From contig CALBZE010000051.1 in assembly GCA_937889645.1 (NCBI GenBank), forward strand, positions 133,388 to 197,387: a stretch of DNA of 64,000 nucleotides. The letters are read 5' to 3'. Position 1 is the first letter of the stretch; the number at the start of each line of letters is the position of its first letter. Source of the stretch: an uncultured bacterium. Lineage in GTDB: Bacteria > Gemmatimonadota > Gemmatimonadetes > Longimicrobiales > RSA9. This document shows positions 28,104 to 35,480 of the stretch, piece by piece. Position numbers and translations under genes: made by a program. The notes under the pieces are model-generated. The model searched no databases, was not told the origin of the DNA, and saw only the letters and a list, made by a program, of their open reading frames with translations.

Positions 28104-28891
28104 GTGAGCGCACACCGGGGCACGGCGTCGGTTACGTCTTTGGGCCGCCGGGCGGGCCGACCGGGTCGGAGCCGGTCGTCGACCTGCTCGCGATCATGGC
28201 GCACCCCGACGACGCCGAGCTGCTCTGCGGCGGCACGCTCATCCGCGCCGCGGACCAGGGGTACCGGACCGGCGTCCTCGACCTGACCGCCGGCGAGAGT
28301 GGGACCTGGGGCGACGCCGCGGGGCGACGCGAGGAGGCCGCGCGGGCCGCCCGCATCCTGGGGCTCGCCGTCCGCGTCAATGCCGGGCTCCCCGACGCGG
28401 CCCTCGAGAACACGCCCGAGACCCGATGGATCGTCGCGCGGCACATCCGGGCGCTCCGGCCGCGCGTCGTCATCCTGCACTGGCCGGAAGGCCGCCACCC
28501 CGACCACCGCGTCGCCTCCCAGCTCGGGTACGACGCCTGCTTCCTCGCCGGACTCCGCCGCGCGCCGATCGAAGGCGAGCCGCACCGGCCCCACAAGGTC
28601 CTCTACGCCCTCTCCTACCGCGAGGACGCCGTCAAACCCTCCTTCGTCGTCGACATCACGGAACAGTTCGAGCGGAAGCTGGAGGCGATCTTCGCCTTCG
28701 GCACCCAGTTCGAGGGGAAGACCGCGATGGGCGAGGTCTTCGGCGGCGGCGAGCGGCCGCTACGCGAGCAGCTCCGCGCGCACGCCGCCCATTACGGCTC
28801 GCTGATCCGTCGACCGTACGGCGAGCCGTTCGTCACACGCGAAACCCTCCGCGTCGACGACGTGGTATCCCTCGAGGTCCAGAGCTTCTGA
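28100..28891 (+). CDS. bshB1: PIG-L/LmbE-family deacetylase, probable bacillithiol step BshB1
   Basis: Zinc deacetylase of 263 residues. BshB1 removes acetate from GlcNAc-malate in bacillithiol synthesis. The metal motif AHPDDAE (34-40), the DLTAGESGTWG stretch and the second zinc His in EGRHPDHRVAS match BshB1 wording closely; HRRPYGEPF-like ends (IRRPYGEPFVTRE) are also typical. The first 27 residues, rich in Gly and Pro, are an extra lead. The start is the ATG at 28100 overlapping the permease stop. bshA and bshC are not in the window. Co-transcription with an efflux system is unusual for this gene. Confidence 0.88.
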   Translation: MSERTPGHGVGYVFGPPGGPTGSEPVVDLLAIMAHPDDAELLCGGTLIRAADQGYRTGVLDLTAGESGTWGDAAGRREEAARAARILGLAVRVNAGLPDAALENTPETRWIVARHIRALRPRVVILHWPEGRHPDHRVASQLGYDACFLAGLRRAPIEGEPHRPHKVLYALSYREDAVKPSFVVDITEQFERKLEAIFAFGTQFEGKTAMGEVFGGGERPLREQLRAHAAHYGSLIRRPYGEPFVTRETLRVDDVVSLEVQSF

Positions 28892-28923
28892 GAGGAAAGG
28901 ATCTCCTCTGAAAGGAGAGAATC

Positions 28924-28979
28924 TCCGCGCCCTCGGGGCCGAGGCGAGCTTTGCGAGGACGTTCGTCCGAGGGCGCGGA
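28924..28979. terminator. 13-base perfect inverted repeat downstream of bshB1
   Basis: TCCGCGCCCTCGG and its exact reverse complement are 30 bases apart, starting 33 bases after the bshB1 stop. The stem is strong enough to act as a terminator or mRNA 3'-end stabiliser for the tolC-to-bshB1 operon. The loop is long and a U-tract is missing. Confidence 0.45.
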
Positions 28980-29155
28980 TCCGTGGGATACGACTCAGTA
29001 CCAGAACAGGTGGGCTAAGTTATCCTGCGTGATGCCGGCCGCAGCTTGGTGGGTGCAAGAGCCGGTCCGCTCGTGCCCGTCCGCGGAAGCCGCATCCAAC
29101 CCGTTACGGCCCAGCGGGTTATCATTCGCGCCGCATAAATATCCACCGTCGGAAC

Positions 29156-29194
29156 GTCCCAGGCGTGTCCCAGACGTGTCCCAGGGATGTCCCA
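29156..29194. repeat. Four GTCCCA repeats at exact 11-base period
   Basis: GTCCCA begins at 29156, 29167, 29178 and 29189, that is, at exactly 11-base intervals; read on the other strand the unit is TGGGAC, and three of the four extend to TGGGACA. Helical phasing places all copies on one face of the DNA, which is the layout of an iteron-type protein-binding site. It lies 12 bases beyond the stop of the HIRAN gene. No integrase or replication gene is next to it. Confidence 0.7.
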
Positions 29195-29205
29195 ATCCGT
29201 CAGGC

Positions 29206-29547
29206 TCAGGCGGCGCAGGTGACCTCGATGAGGAGGCGCCGCCAGCTCGGGACCTCGGGCCCGCGTACGCGCAGCGCACGCGCGGTCGCGCGTCCGCCGC
29301 GGAGCATCCAGGGCGCGAGCCAGGCTTCGATCTCGGGAGGGAGATGACCTACGGGGTCGCCGCTCGGGAGGTGGATCCAGACGCCGGGGTCGTCGTCGAT
29401 GGGAGGGTCGGGGATGAGGAGGAGTTCGTCGCCGTCGTGGAGGGAATCGAGGAGCTGAGCTCTATTTCCGAAGACGGTGCCGTGCACCGTGGCGCGGAAG
29501 CAAGCCGGCCGATTTGCCGGCAGCGGCGGCGGAACCGAGGATTCCAT
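29206..29547 (-). CDS. Small stand-alone HIRAN-domain protein
   Basis: A 113-residue protein that is almost entirely one HIRAN-like domain: ATVHGTVFGNRAQLLDSL, then DGDELLLIPDPPIDDDPGVW, then GDPVGHLPPEIEAWLAPWM, then a closing strand WRRLLIEVTCA. The HIRAN consensus (G..Y/F at the start, L..GD.L.L..EP.NP.D..A, VGYLP....) is followed well, including the acidic DDDP. HIRAN domains bind 3' DNA ends in HLTF/Rad5 helicases and occur alone or beside nucleases in bacteria (family knowledge). The ATG at 29547 has GGAG 6-7 bases upstream. It is transcribed against its neighbours, and I find no helicase or nuclease beside it. Assignment is by eye. Confidence 0.7.
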   Translation of the reverse strand: MESSVPPPLPANRPACFRATVHGTVFGNRAQLLDSLHDGDELLLIPDPPIDDDPGVWIHLPSGDPVGHLPPEIEAWLAPWMLRGGRATARALRVRGPEVPSWRRLLIEVTCAA

Positions 29548-29865
29548 GGCGGACTCCGGGCGGCTGTGGGCGATGAGGGTTCCAGGGGCAATCTAAGGGG
29601 TTCGGGCTGCAAGTCCAGGGCCGAGTGGCCAGGTGAGAGGAACTCGCCGGCGGGTGGGCCGGCGGCGTGTTCGACGCGGCGGGCGTCCAGGATCGTGCAC
29701 GTGAGCACGCGGTCACACCATTGCGCCACCGTGCCCCGAACCGGAGACTATCGGCACGCTCCCGGGATCCGCGCGCCGTCGTCTGGTGATTAGGGAGCGA
29801 CGGCTCCGGGACCGCAACGCGGCTCGGGGGTACGATGGGAGGCGAGAACCAGGATGGAGGCGAGA
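29548..29865. other. Divergent intergenic region between the HIRAN gene and the cysteine desulfurase gene
   Basis: About 318 bases without a supported gene. On the minus strand CTGGAC (29613-29618) and TAGATT (29590-29595) lie 17 bases apart and could be a weak promoter for the HIRAN gene, giving a leader of about 36 bases. A short minus-strand frame before the HIRAN start (MAQWCDRVLTCTILDARRVE) is open but has no recognisable similarity. On the right, the sequence GATGGGAGGCGAGAACCAG and a near copy ending at the desulfurase RBS repeat each other. Confidence 0.5.
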
Positions 29866-31017
29866 ATGGACCGGATCTACCTCGACCACGCGGCGACGAC
29901 GCCGGTGCGGCCGGAGGTGGTGGAGGCGATGTGCGCGGCGCTGGCGGAGGTGTCCGGCAACCCGTCGAGTCAGCATGCGTGGGGTCGTGAGGCGCGTATG
30001 CGGCTGGAGGAGGCACGCGAGCGGCTGGCCGCCGTCCTCGGCGCCACGCGGCGCGAGGTCTACTTCACATCGGGCGGGACGGTGTCGGACAACCTGGCGG
30101 TGCTGGGCCGGTGGCGTGCGGTCCGGCGACGCACCGGATCCGCTGCCGCGGTCGTCTACTCGGCGATCGAGCACAAGGCGGTGATCGGCGCGGCGGCGGC
30201 GGCCGGCCGGGAGGGCGCGGAGCTCGTGGTGCTCGGCGTCGACGGCGACGGGCGGGTGCAGCCGGAGTCGCTCGAGGAGGCGCTGCCCGCGCGGCCGGCG
30301 GTCGTGTCGGTGATGTGGGGGAACAACGAGGTCGGGACGCTGCAGCCGGTGGAGGCGCTGGCGACGCGCTGCCGGGAGGCCGGCGTCGTCTTCCACACGG
30401 ACGCGGTGCAGGCACTCGGGAAGGTGCCGGTCCGCGTCGACCGGGTGCCGGTCGACTTACTGACGGTGACGGCGCACAAGGTCGGCGGGCCGAAGGGGAT
30501 CGGCGCGTTGTACGTGCGGAAGGGCGTGGAGATCGAGCCGCTCGCGCACGGCGGCGGGCAGGAGCACGGCGTGCACCCCGGGACGGAGAACGTGGCGGGC
30601 GCGATCGCGTTCGCGCTGGCCGCGGAATTGGCGGAGCGGGAGCGCGAGTCTGAGGCCGCCCGGCTGGCCGCGCTGCGGGACCGGCTGGAGGGGCTCCTCC
30701 TGGAGCGGGTTCCGGGGCTGATCGTGAACGGCGGCGGCGCGGAGCGGCTGCCCCACATCCTGAACGTATCGCTAGAGGGTGCGGACCAGGAGGCGATGCT
30801 GGTTTCGCTCGACCTGGAGGGGGTCGCGGTCACGAGCGGCTCGGCGTGCCAGAGCGGCACGGTCGAGCCGAGCCACGTGCTCGTCGCGATGGGGCGCGGC
30901 TCGTCGACCGAGGCGTCGATCCGCTTCTCGGTCGGGAGGACGACGACGGAGGCGGAAATCGAGGCGGCGGCCGAGCGGTTCGTCCGCGTCGCGGAGCGGG
31001 TCCGCGCGGCCTCCTGA
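29866..31017 (+). CDS. Cysteine desulfurase (NifS/IscS family)
   Basis: PLP enzyme of 383 residues releasing sulfur from cysteine as an enzyme persulfide. The start MDRIYLDHAATTP is typical. Visible parts: PLP Lys205 in TAHKVGGPKG, the AEP-like substrate region GNNEVGTLQP, and the catalytic loop SGSACQSGTVEPSHVL with Cys328. The ATG at 29866 has GGAGG five bases upstream; an in-frame ATG four codons earlier is less likely. It lies 36 bases before mnmA, the tRNA thiouridylase, so its main role here is likely to feed sulfur into tRNA s2U34; Fe-S supply is also possible because no iscU is adjacent. Confidence 0.93.
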   Translation: MDRIYLDHAATTPVRPEVVEAMCAALAEVSGNPSSQHAWGREARMRLEEARERLAAVLGATRREVYFTSGGTVSDNLAVLGRWRAVRRRTGSAAAVVYSAIEHKAVIGAAAAAGREGAELVVLGVDGDGRVQPESLEEALPARPAVVSVMWGNNEVGTLQPVEALATRCREAGVVFHTDAVQALGKVPVRVDRVPVDLLTVTAHKVGGPKGIGALYVRKGVEIEPLAHGGGQEHGVHPGTENVAGAIAFALAAELAERERESEAARLAALRDRLEGLLLERVPGLIVNGGGAERLPHILNVSLEGADQEAMLVSLDLEGVAVTSGSACQSGTVEPSHVLVAMGRGSSTEASIRFSVGRTTTEAEIEAAAERFVRVAERVRAAS

Positions 31018-31053
31018 CCGGCCGGGGTGCAGCGCGCGGGAGAAGGGATCGGA

Positions 31054-32121
31054 ATGACGGTACTGGTTGCAATGTCCGGCGGCGTCGATTCGTCGCTCGC
31101 GGCGGCGCTCCTGGTCGAGCAGGGGCACCGCGTGATCGGGGCGACGATGAAGACGTTCTGCTACTCGGAGGTCGACGGGCCGAAGAACACCTGCTGCGGG
31201 CTCGAGGGGATCATGGACGCCCGCGCGGTGTGCGACCGGCTCGGGATCCCGCATTATGTCTTCGACATGGAGGAGGCGTTCACGCGGGACGTGATCGACG
31301 ACTTCGTCGCCGAGTACGCGGCGGGCAGGACACCGAACCCGTGCGTGCGCTGCAACTCGAACACGAAGATCCCGGACCTGCTGCGCAAGGGGCGGATGCT
31401 GGGCGCGGAGGCGATCGCGACCGGGCATTACGCGCGTATGCGGGTGCGCGCGGACGGCACGCACGAGCTCCTGCGCGGCGTCGACCGGTCGAAGGACCAG
31501 AGCTACTTCCTGTGGGGCGTCCCGCGCGACGTCGCCCGGTACCTCCTCTTCCCCGTCGGCGAGCTGACGAAGGCGGAGGTACGCGAGCGGGCGCGCGCGC
31601 TCGGGCTGTCGACGGCGGACAAGCCGGAGTCGCAGGAGATCTGCTTCGTCCCGACGAACGACTACACGGATTTCCTTGCGCAGCGACTCGGCCCGGATCA
31701 CCCGGCGCTTTCGCCGGGGCGCATGGTCACGGCATCGGGCGAGGTCGTGGGGGAGCACCGGGGTTATGCGCGGTACACGGTCGGCCAGCGGAAGGGACTC
31801 GGCGGCGGGTTCGGTCGGCCGCTCTACGTCCTCGGCGTGCGGCCCAAGACGAACGAGGTCGTCGTCGGCGAGGCCTCGGAGTTGGACCGCACGGGCGTCG
31901 AGCTCGGCGACCTGAACTGGCTGGCCGAGCCGCCAGCGGTGGGCGAGACGGTGGAGGTTCAGGTCCGCTACCGGGCGCGCGCGGTCCCGGCGGTCGTCGA
32001 GGCCGTGGAGGACGACACGGTCCGGCTGCGGCTCGAGACGCCGCAGCGGGCGGTCACGCCCGGGCAGTCGGGCGTGATCTACCGGGGTGAGGTGCTGGTC
32101 GGGGGCGGGAGGATTCGCTGA
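31054..32121 (+). CDS. mnmA: tRNA-specific 2-thiouridylase
   Basis: PP-loop enzyme of 355 residues that adds sulfur to U34 of tRNAs for Lys, Glu and Gln. PP-loop SGGVDS is at 8-13; the two catalytic cysteines are Cys97 in NPCVRCN and Cys197 in QEICFVP; GHYAR and the C-terminal beta-barrel ending PGQSGVIYRGEVLVGGG are present. I chose the ATG at 31054 because the family starts MxVLVAMSGGVDSS and GGGATC lies before it; a GTG at 31027 would add nine unrelated residues. With the desulfurase upstream it makes a two-gene tRNA thiolation unit. Confidence 0.95.
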   Translation: MTVLVAMSGGVDSSLAAALLVEQGHRVIGATMKTFCYSEVDGPKNTCCGLEGIMDARAVCDRLGIPHYVFDMEEAFTRDVIDDFVAEYAAGRTPNPCVRCNSNTKIPDLLRKGRMLGAEAIATGHYARMRVRADGTHELLRGVDRSKDQSYFLWGVPRDVARYLLFPVGELTKAEVRERARALGLSTADKPESQEICFVPTNDYTDFLAQRLGPDHPALSPGRMVTASGEVVGEHRGYARYTVGQRKGLGGGFGRPLYVLGVRPKTNEVVVGEASELDRTGVELGDLNWLAEPPAVGETVEVQVRYRARAVPAVVEAVEDDTVRLRLETPQRAVTPGQSGVIYRGEVLVGGGRIR

Positions 32122-32307
32122 CGGCGCAGGGTCCGGCAGCCGCACGCAGGGGCACCCGTCGCAACCATCCGCTCGTGCCGCGCCAGCCACGCGGTCCTTT
32201 TTCAGCGCCCTCGCGGTACGGCGATTGCTCCAAATGAGCGTGGGGGCCGCTCCGTCGAGGGCGAGCCCGCCCGAGCGGAAACCGCGAGAAGTCGAAGGGA
32301 GCTGCAA

Positions 32308-32466
32308 ATGCGACGGAAGCGGAACGCCTACGCCGTGCGCCTCCTGGCCTTGCTGGCCCTGCCGATCCTGGCGATCGCGTGCGACCGGGGCGGCACGCAG
32401 GAGGAGTACGTGGAGACGCCGCCGGCCGGCGAGATGCCGATGGACACGACCACCAGAGGCTACTGA
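32308..32466 (+). CDS. Tiny lipoprotein
   Basis: A 52-codon gene: positively charged MRRKRNAYAVR, hydrophobic LLALLALPILAIAC with a lipobox (LAIAC, Cys25), then a short acidic tail rich in Glu, Pro, Met and Thr. AAGGGAG lies seven bases before the ATG, and a strong hairpin follows at 32496-32535, so it is a self-contained transcription unit or the last gene of the mnmA transcript. No function can be inferred beyond membrane attachment. Confidence 0.75.
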   Translation: MRRKRNAYAVRLLALLALPILAIACDRGGTQEEYVETPPAGEMPMDTTTRGY

Positions 32467-32495
32467 TCGCGCTGGCAGCGTGGCGGAATACATAC

Positions 32496-32535
32496 GCCGG
32501 GCGCGTCGGCGGCCTCACGGCCCGACGCGCCCGGC
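32496..32535. terminator. Bidirectional hairpin terminator between the tiny lipoprotein and dnaJ
   Basis: A perfect 14-base stem, GCCGGGCGCGTCGG (32496-32509) with CCGACGCGCCCGGC (32522-32535), encloses a 12-base loop and is followed by TTCATTG. It is placed between two converging genes and could serve both. Confidence 0.7.
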
Positions 32536-32618
32536 TTCATTGCGCCCTGCCCTTCCAACGTGGCGCAGCCCGATACCTTTGCCGGCCCGGCGGGAGCGGG
32601 CCGACGTCCTACTTGGTC

Positions 32619-33728
32619 CTACCAGCGCAGCCCCGCGCTCTCCGCGAACGCCCGCATGAGCTCCGCCTGCTCATCGGTGAGCTTCTCCGGGACGACGATG
32701 TTGACGCGGACGTACTGGTCGCCGCGGCGGCCGTTCTTCTCGATCCCCTGCCCCGATATGCGGAATCGCGTCCCGGACTGGGTGCCCGGCGGGATCCGGA
32801 GCGTGACCTGTTTCCCCGAGACGGTCTTCACGCGGATCTTCGACCCGAGCGTCGCCTGGGCGATGTTGATCGGGACGGTGCAGTGAATGTCGAGGCCATC
32901 GCGCTCGAAGAAGTGGTGCGGCTTCACCCGGAACGTGATGATGAGGTCCCCGGGCGCGCCGCCGCCGGCGCCGCGCTCGCCCTGGCCGGAGAGGCGGATC
33001 CTGGAGCCGGTCTCGACCCCGGCCGGCACGGTGAGGGAGATGGTCCGCTGCTCCCGATGCTGACCGCTGCCGCCGCAGGCGCGGCACGGGTCGCTGGGGA
33101 TGCTGCCGCGGCCGTAGCACGCGGGGCACGGGCGGTTCACGGCGAAGCTGCCCTGCCCGAAGGAGATCCGGCCGCTCCCGCCGCACTCGCGGCACGAGAC
33201 GGGGCGTGAGCCGGGGGCGTTGCCCGAGCCGGAGCACGCGGCGCAGTCCTCGTTGATCGGGACGCGCACCGTCGTCTTTCCGCCGGTGGCGGCGAGGAGG
33301 AAATCGATGTCGGCGGTCAGCTCGACGTCGCGTCCGCGCTCGGCGCCCGTACGGCTTCGGCGCTTCCGCCCGCCGAGATCGAAGATCGTGCTGAAGATGT
33401 CGCCGATCCCGCCGAGGTCGCCGAGGTCGTCCATGGTGAAGCGGAACCCGCCGGCGCCACCCGCGGCGTTCCCGGCGCCCGCGCCGAACCCCGAGAACGG
33501 GCCCATGCGGCGGACACGATCGTAGTGTGCTCGCTTCTCCGGGTCGGACAGCACGGCGTACGCCTCGCCCACCTCCTTGAAACGCTCCGCCGCCGCCGCG
33601 TCGTTCGGATTGGCATCGGGGTGGTACTGCTTGGCGAGGCGCCGATAGGCCTTCTTGATCTCGTCCGCCGTGGCCGTTTCGGAGACGCCGAGAATCTGGT
33701 AGTAGTCCTTGGTGGTCGCCGAAGCCAT
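32619..33728 (-). CDS. dnaJ: Chaperone DnaJ (Hsp40)
   Basis: Hsp70 co-chaperone of 369 residues. J-domain with HPD at 36-38, a Gly/Phe-rich linker (GPFSGFGAGAGNAAGGAGG), four zinc-finger repeats (CAACSGSG, CRECGGSG, CPACYGRG, CRACGGSG) and the two C-terminal substrate domains. It delivers clients to DnaK and stimulates its ATPase. It follows grpE by 9 bases; dnaK is not in the window. Confidence 0.95.
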   Translation of the reverse strand: MASATTKDYYQILGVSETATADEIKKAYRRLAKQYHPDANPNDAAAAERFKEVGEAYAVLSDPEKRAHYDRVRRMGPFSGFGAGAGNAAGGAGGFRFTMDDLGDLGGIGDIFSTIFDLGGRKRRSRTGAERGRDVELTADIDFLLAATGGKTTVRVPINEDCAACSGSGNAPGSRPVSCRECGGSGRISFGQGSFAVNRPCPACYGRGSIPSDPCRACGGSGQHREQRTISLTVPAGVETGSRIRLSGQGERGAGGGAPGDLIITFRVKPHHFFERDGLDIHCTVPINIAQATLGSKIRVKTVSGKQVTLRIPPGTQSGTRFRISGQGIEKNGRRGDQYVRVNIVVPEKLTDEQAELMRAFAESAGLRW

Positions 33729-33737
33729 GGGCCGCCG

Positions 33738-34385
33738 TTACGTCTCGGGCTCGTACTTCCGCACCCGCACCCGCGCGGGCCGGATGAGCGTCTCCTTGAA
33801 CAGATAGCCCTTCTGGAACACGTCCGCGACGATGTCGTCGTCGTCCGGGCGCTCGGCCGGGACGGTCATGAGCGCCTCCATCGTCGACGGGTCGAAGGGC
33901 TGCCCGTCGACCGCCTCGATCGCGACGAGGCCCGCGGCCTCGAGCGCGCCGCGAAGCTTCCTCTCGACCAGGCGGATCCCCTCGAGGACGGAATCGAGGC
34001 TCGCGCCGCTGACCTCGAGCGCGGCGACGCGCTGCAGGTCGTCGAGCGACTCGAGGAGCCGGGCGGCCAGATCCGCCTGCGCCCGCGTCCACGCCTCGCC
34101 CCGCTCGCGATCCATGCGCTTGCGGTAGTTGTCAAACTCCGCGGCGAGTCGCAGGTACCGATCGTTCAGCGCCTCGAGCTGAGTGCGGAGCCCCTCGAGT
34201 TCGGCCGCGGCGCTCCCGGCGGCTGCCGCCGACGCGCCGTCCGCCGCGTCGGCTTCCACCTCCCCCGGCTCGGTCGCAACCCCGCCGTCGGCCGTCGCCC
34301 CGCCGGCCGTCACGCCATCAGTTTCCGTATCGGCCGAGCCAGACGCCACGGCCTGTTCGTCGTTCAACCGCTGTTCGTCCGTCAT
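33738..34385 (-). CDS. grpE: Nucleotide exchange factor GrpE
   Basis: GrpE homodimer subunit of 215 residues that releases ADP from DnaK. A low-complexity, acidic, Ala-rich lead (about 1-55) precedes the long coiled coil (AAELEGLRTQLEALNDRYLRL AAEFDNYRKRMDRER, written in two parts) and the beta domain ends with VFQKGYLFKETLIRPARVRV. The ATG at 34385 has GAGAG directly before it. No hrcA gene and no CIRCE-like inverted repeat is visible upstream, so heat-shock control differs from the Bacillus pattern or acts elsewhere. Confidence 0.93.
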   Translation of the reverse strand: MTDEQRLNDEQAVASGSADTETDGVTAGGATADGGVATEPGEVEADAADGASAAAAGSAAAELEGLRTQLEALNDRYLRLAAEFDNYRKRMDRERGEAWTRAQADLAARLLESLDDLQRVAALEVSGASLDSVLEGIRLVERKLRGALEAAGLVAIEAVDGQPFDPSTMEALMTVPAERPDDDDIVADVFQKGYLFKETLIRPARVRVRKYEPET

Positions 34386-34583
34386 CTCTCTCGGTGGTTC
34401 GTGGGAATGCCGCGAAATACTACCCCGATGCGGGATCCAGGTTTGCGCGCCACGGCCGGGCGTATGGACGCCCCGTCGCGGCCGGTCTGGATAGCGGATC
34501 AGACGCGCACGCGCGGGGCCGGCTAGCAATCGCGGTGCCAGGCATCCCTGCCACAACGACAGGACGACGAGTCGCTCATTGAC

Positions 34584-34607
34584 CCGGGCGGCGCGCCGGC
34601 CGCCCGG
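34584..34607. terminator. GC hairpin downstream of the lipase-like gene
   Basis: CCGGGCGGC (34584-34592) and GCCGCCCGG (34599-34607) form a 9-base stem with a 6-base loop, 21 bases after the stop of the alpha/beta hydrolase gene, the last gene of the long dnaX-to-hydrolase series. No T-run. Confidence 0.45.
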
Positions 34608-34628
34608 CAGTATGGCCGTCAATCGCCG

Positions 34629-35480
34629 TCACCCCAGCCGTTCCTCGAGCCACTGCCGGAGCGTCTCGATGACGGGCGCGCGGTCCGGCTCGAAGAGGAT
34701 TTCGTGGTAGAGCCCCTCGAAGGTGTGGATAGAAACGTCGCCGGGGAGCGATCGGGCGAAGCGGATCGCCCGGGGCGCGTCGACGATGCGGTCGTCGCCG
34801 GCGATGAGGAAGAGGAGCGGGACGCGCAGCCGGTCCGCGCGGCGGTGGGCGAGCGCCATGGCGGCCGACGCCTCGTTGAAGAGCCGCGGCGTCATCGTGT
34901 CGTGGACCAACGGGTCTTCGCGGTACGCCTGGACGACGGCCGGGTCGTGGCACAGGTGCTCGGCCTTGAGCCCCGCGGGGACCGGGAGCGACGGGAGCAC
35001 GCGGTTCAGGAGCGTGGCGAGGACGATCTTCCAGTGGGGGACGGGTGCTGCGGTCCCGAGCCAGGGGGACACGATGATCCCCCCGCGGAACGGCGACTCG
35101 AGCTCCTCGAGGTAGCGGAGCACGATGAGGCCGCCCATGGAGTGCCCGACCAGGAAGAGTGGGCACTCGGCGGCGACGAGCCCCTGCACCTCGCGCCGGA
35201 AGCGGTCGAGCTCCTGGAGGTAGATCTCGAAGCGGGAAACGTAGCCGCGCCGGCCGTCGGACTGGCCGTGCCCGCGGAGGTCGAAGGCGAAGGTCGACAG
35301 CCCGAACGCGGCGAGCGTCTCCGCGAAGGAATCGTAGCGTCCGCTGTGGTCCGAGAAGCCGTGGACGAAAACGACGGCGGCGCGAGGCGTCTGCACCTCC
35401 CAGCTCCTGTAGTGGAGGCGGAGGCGGCGCACGCCCTCGAAGGTGCCGTGGTTGTGCTCCAGCGTTCCGGTCGTCGTCAT
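34629..35480 (-). CDS. Alpha/beta hydrolase, monoacylglycerol lipase-like
   Basis: Serine hydrolase of 283 residues. The oxyanion stretch VVFVHGFSDHSGRY, the segment DLRGHGQSDGRRGYV, the nucleophile elbow GHSMGGLI, the Asp in LIAGDDRIVD and the His in YHEILFE give a complete Ser-Asp-His triad in the monoglyceride-lipase arrangement. It probably cleaves monoacylglycerol or lysophospholipid. GGGAGG precedes the ATG at 35480, which overlaps the cinA stop (ATGA). No signal peptide, so cytoplasmic. Confidence 0.9.
   Translation of the reverse strand: MTTTGTLEHNHGTFEGVRRLRLHYRSWEVQTPRAAVVFVHGFSDHSGRYDSFAETLAAFGLSTFAFDLRGHGQSDGRRGYVSRFEIYLQELDRFRREVQGLVAAECPLFLVGHSMGGLIVLRYLEELESPFRGGIIVSPWLGTAAPVPHWKIVLATLLNRVLPSLPVPAGLKAEHLCHDPAVVQAYREDPLVHDTMTPRLFNEASAAMALAHRRADRLRVPLLFLIAGDDRIVDAPRAIRFARSLPGDVSIHTFEGLYHEILFEPDRAPVIETLRQWLEERLG

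Larger units (their letters stand above)
28892..29205. other. Non-coding stretch after bshB1 with hairpins and a repeat array
   Basis: About 314 bases without a convincing gene. Directly after bshB1 there is a small hairpin (TCTCCT at 28902-28907 with AGGAGA at 28913-28918) and then a perfect 13-base inverted repeat, TCCGCGCCCTCGG (28924-28936) and CCGAGGGCGCGGA (28967-28979), with a 30-base loop. Either could end the efflux operon, although no T-tract follows. The right part (29000-29200) is of lower GC and includes a helically phased GTCCCA array, described separately. A 94-codon minus-strand frame through here has no family resemblance and no SD. Confidence 0.6.

Noticed and set aside
28995..29279. 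94-codon minus-strand frame in the gene-free stretch
   Set aside because: No ribosome binding site, no recognisable family, overlap with the HIRAN gene end and passage through the GTCCCA repeats make coding unlikely.
29349..29729. 126-codon minus-strand frame overlapping the HIRAN gene in another phase
   Set aside because: The overlapping part is Ser/Thr-rich shadow sequence. I considered a frameshifted longer HIRAN protein but found no domain in the upstream part.
34386..34628. Possible hrcA or CIRCE element before grpE
   Set aside because: No hrcA-like frame and no TTAGCACTC-N9-GAGTGCTAA-like inverted repeat is present in this 243-base gap.
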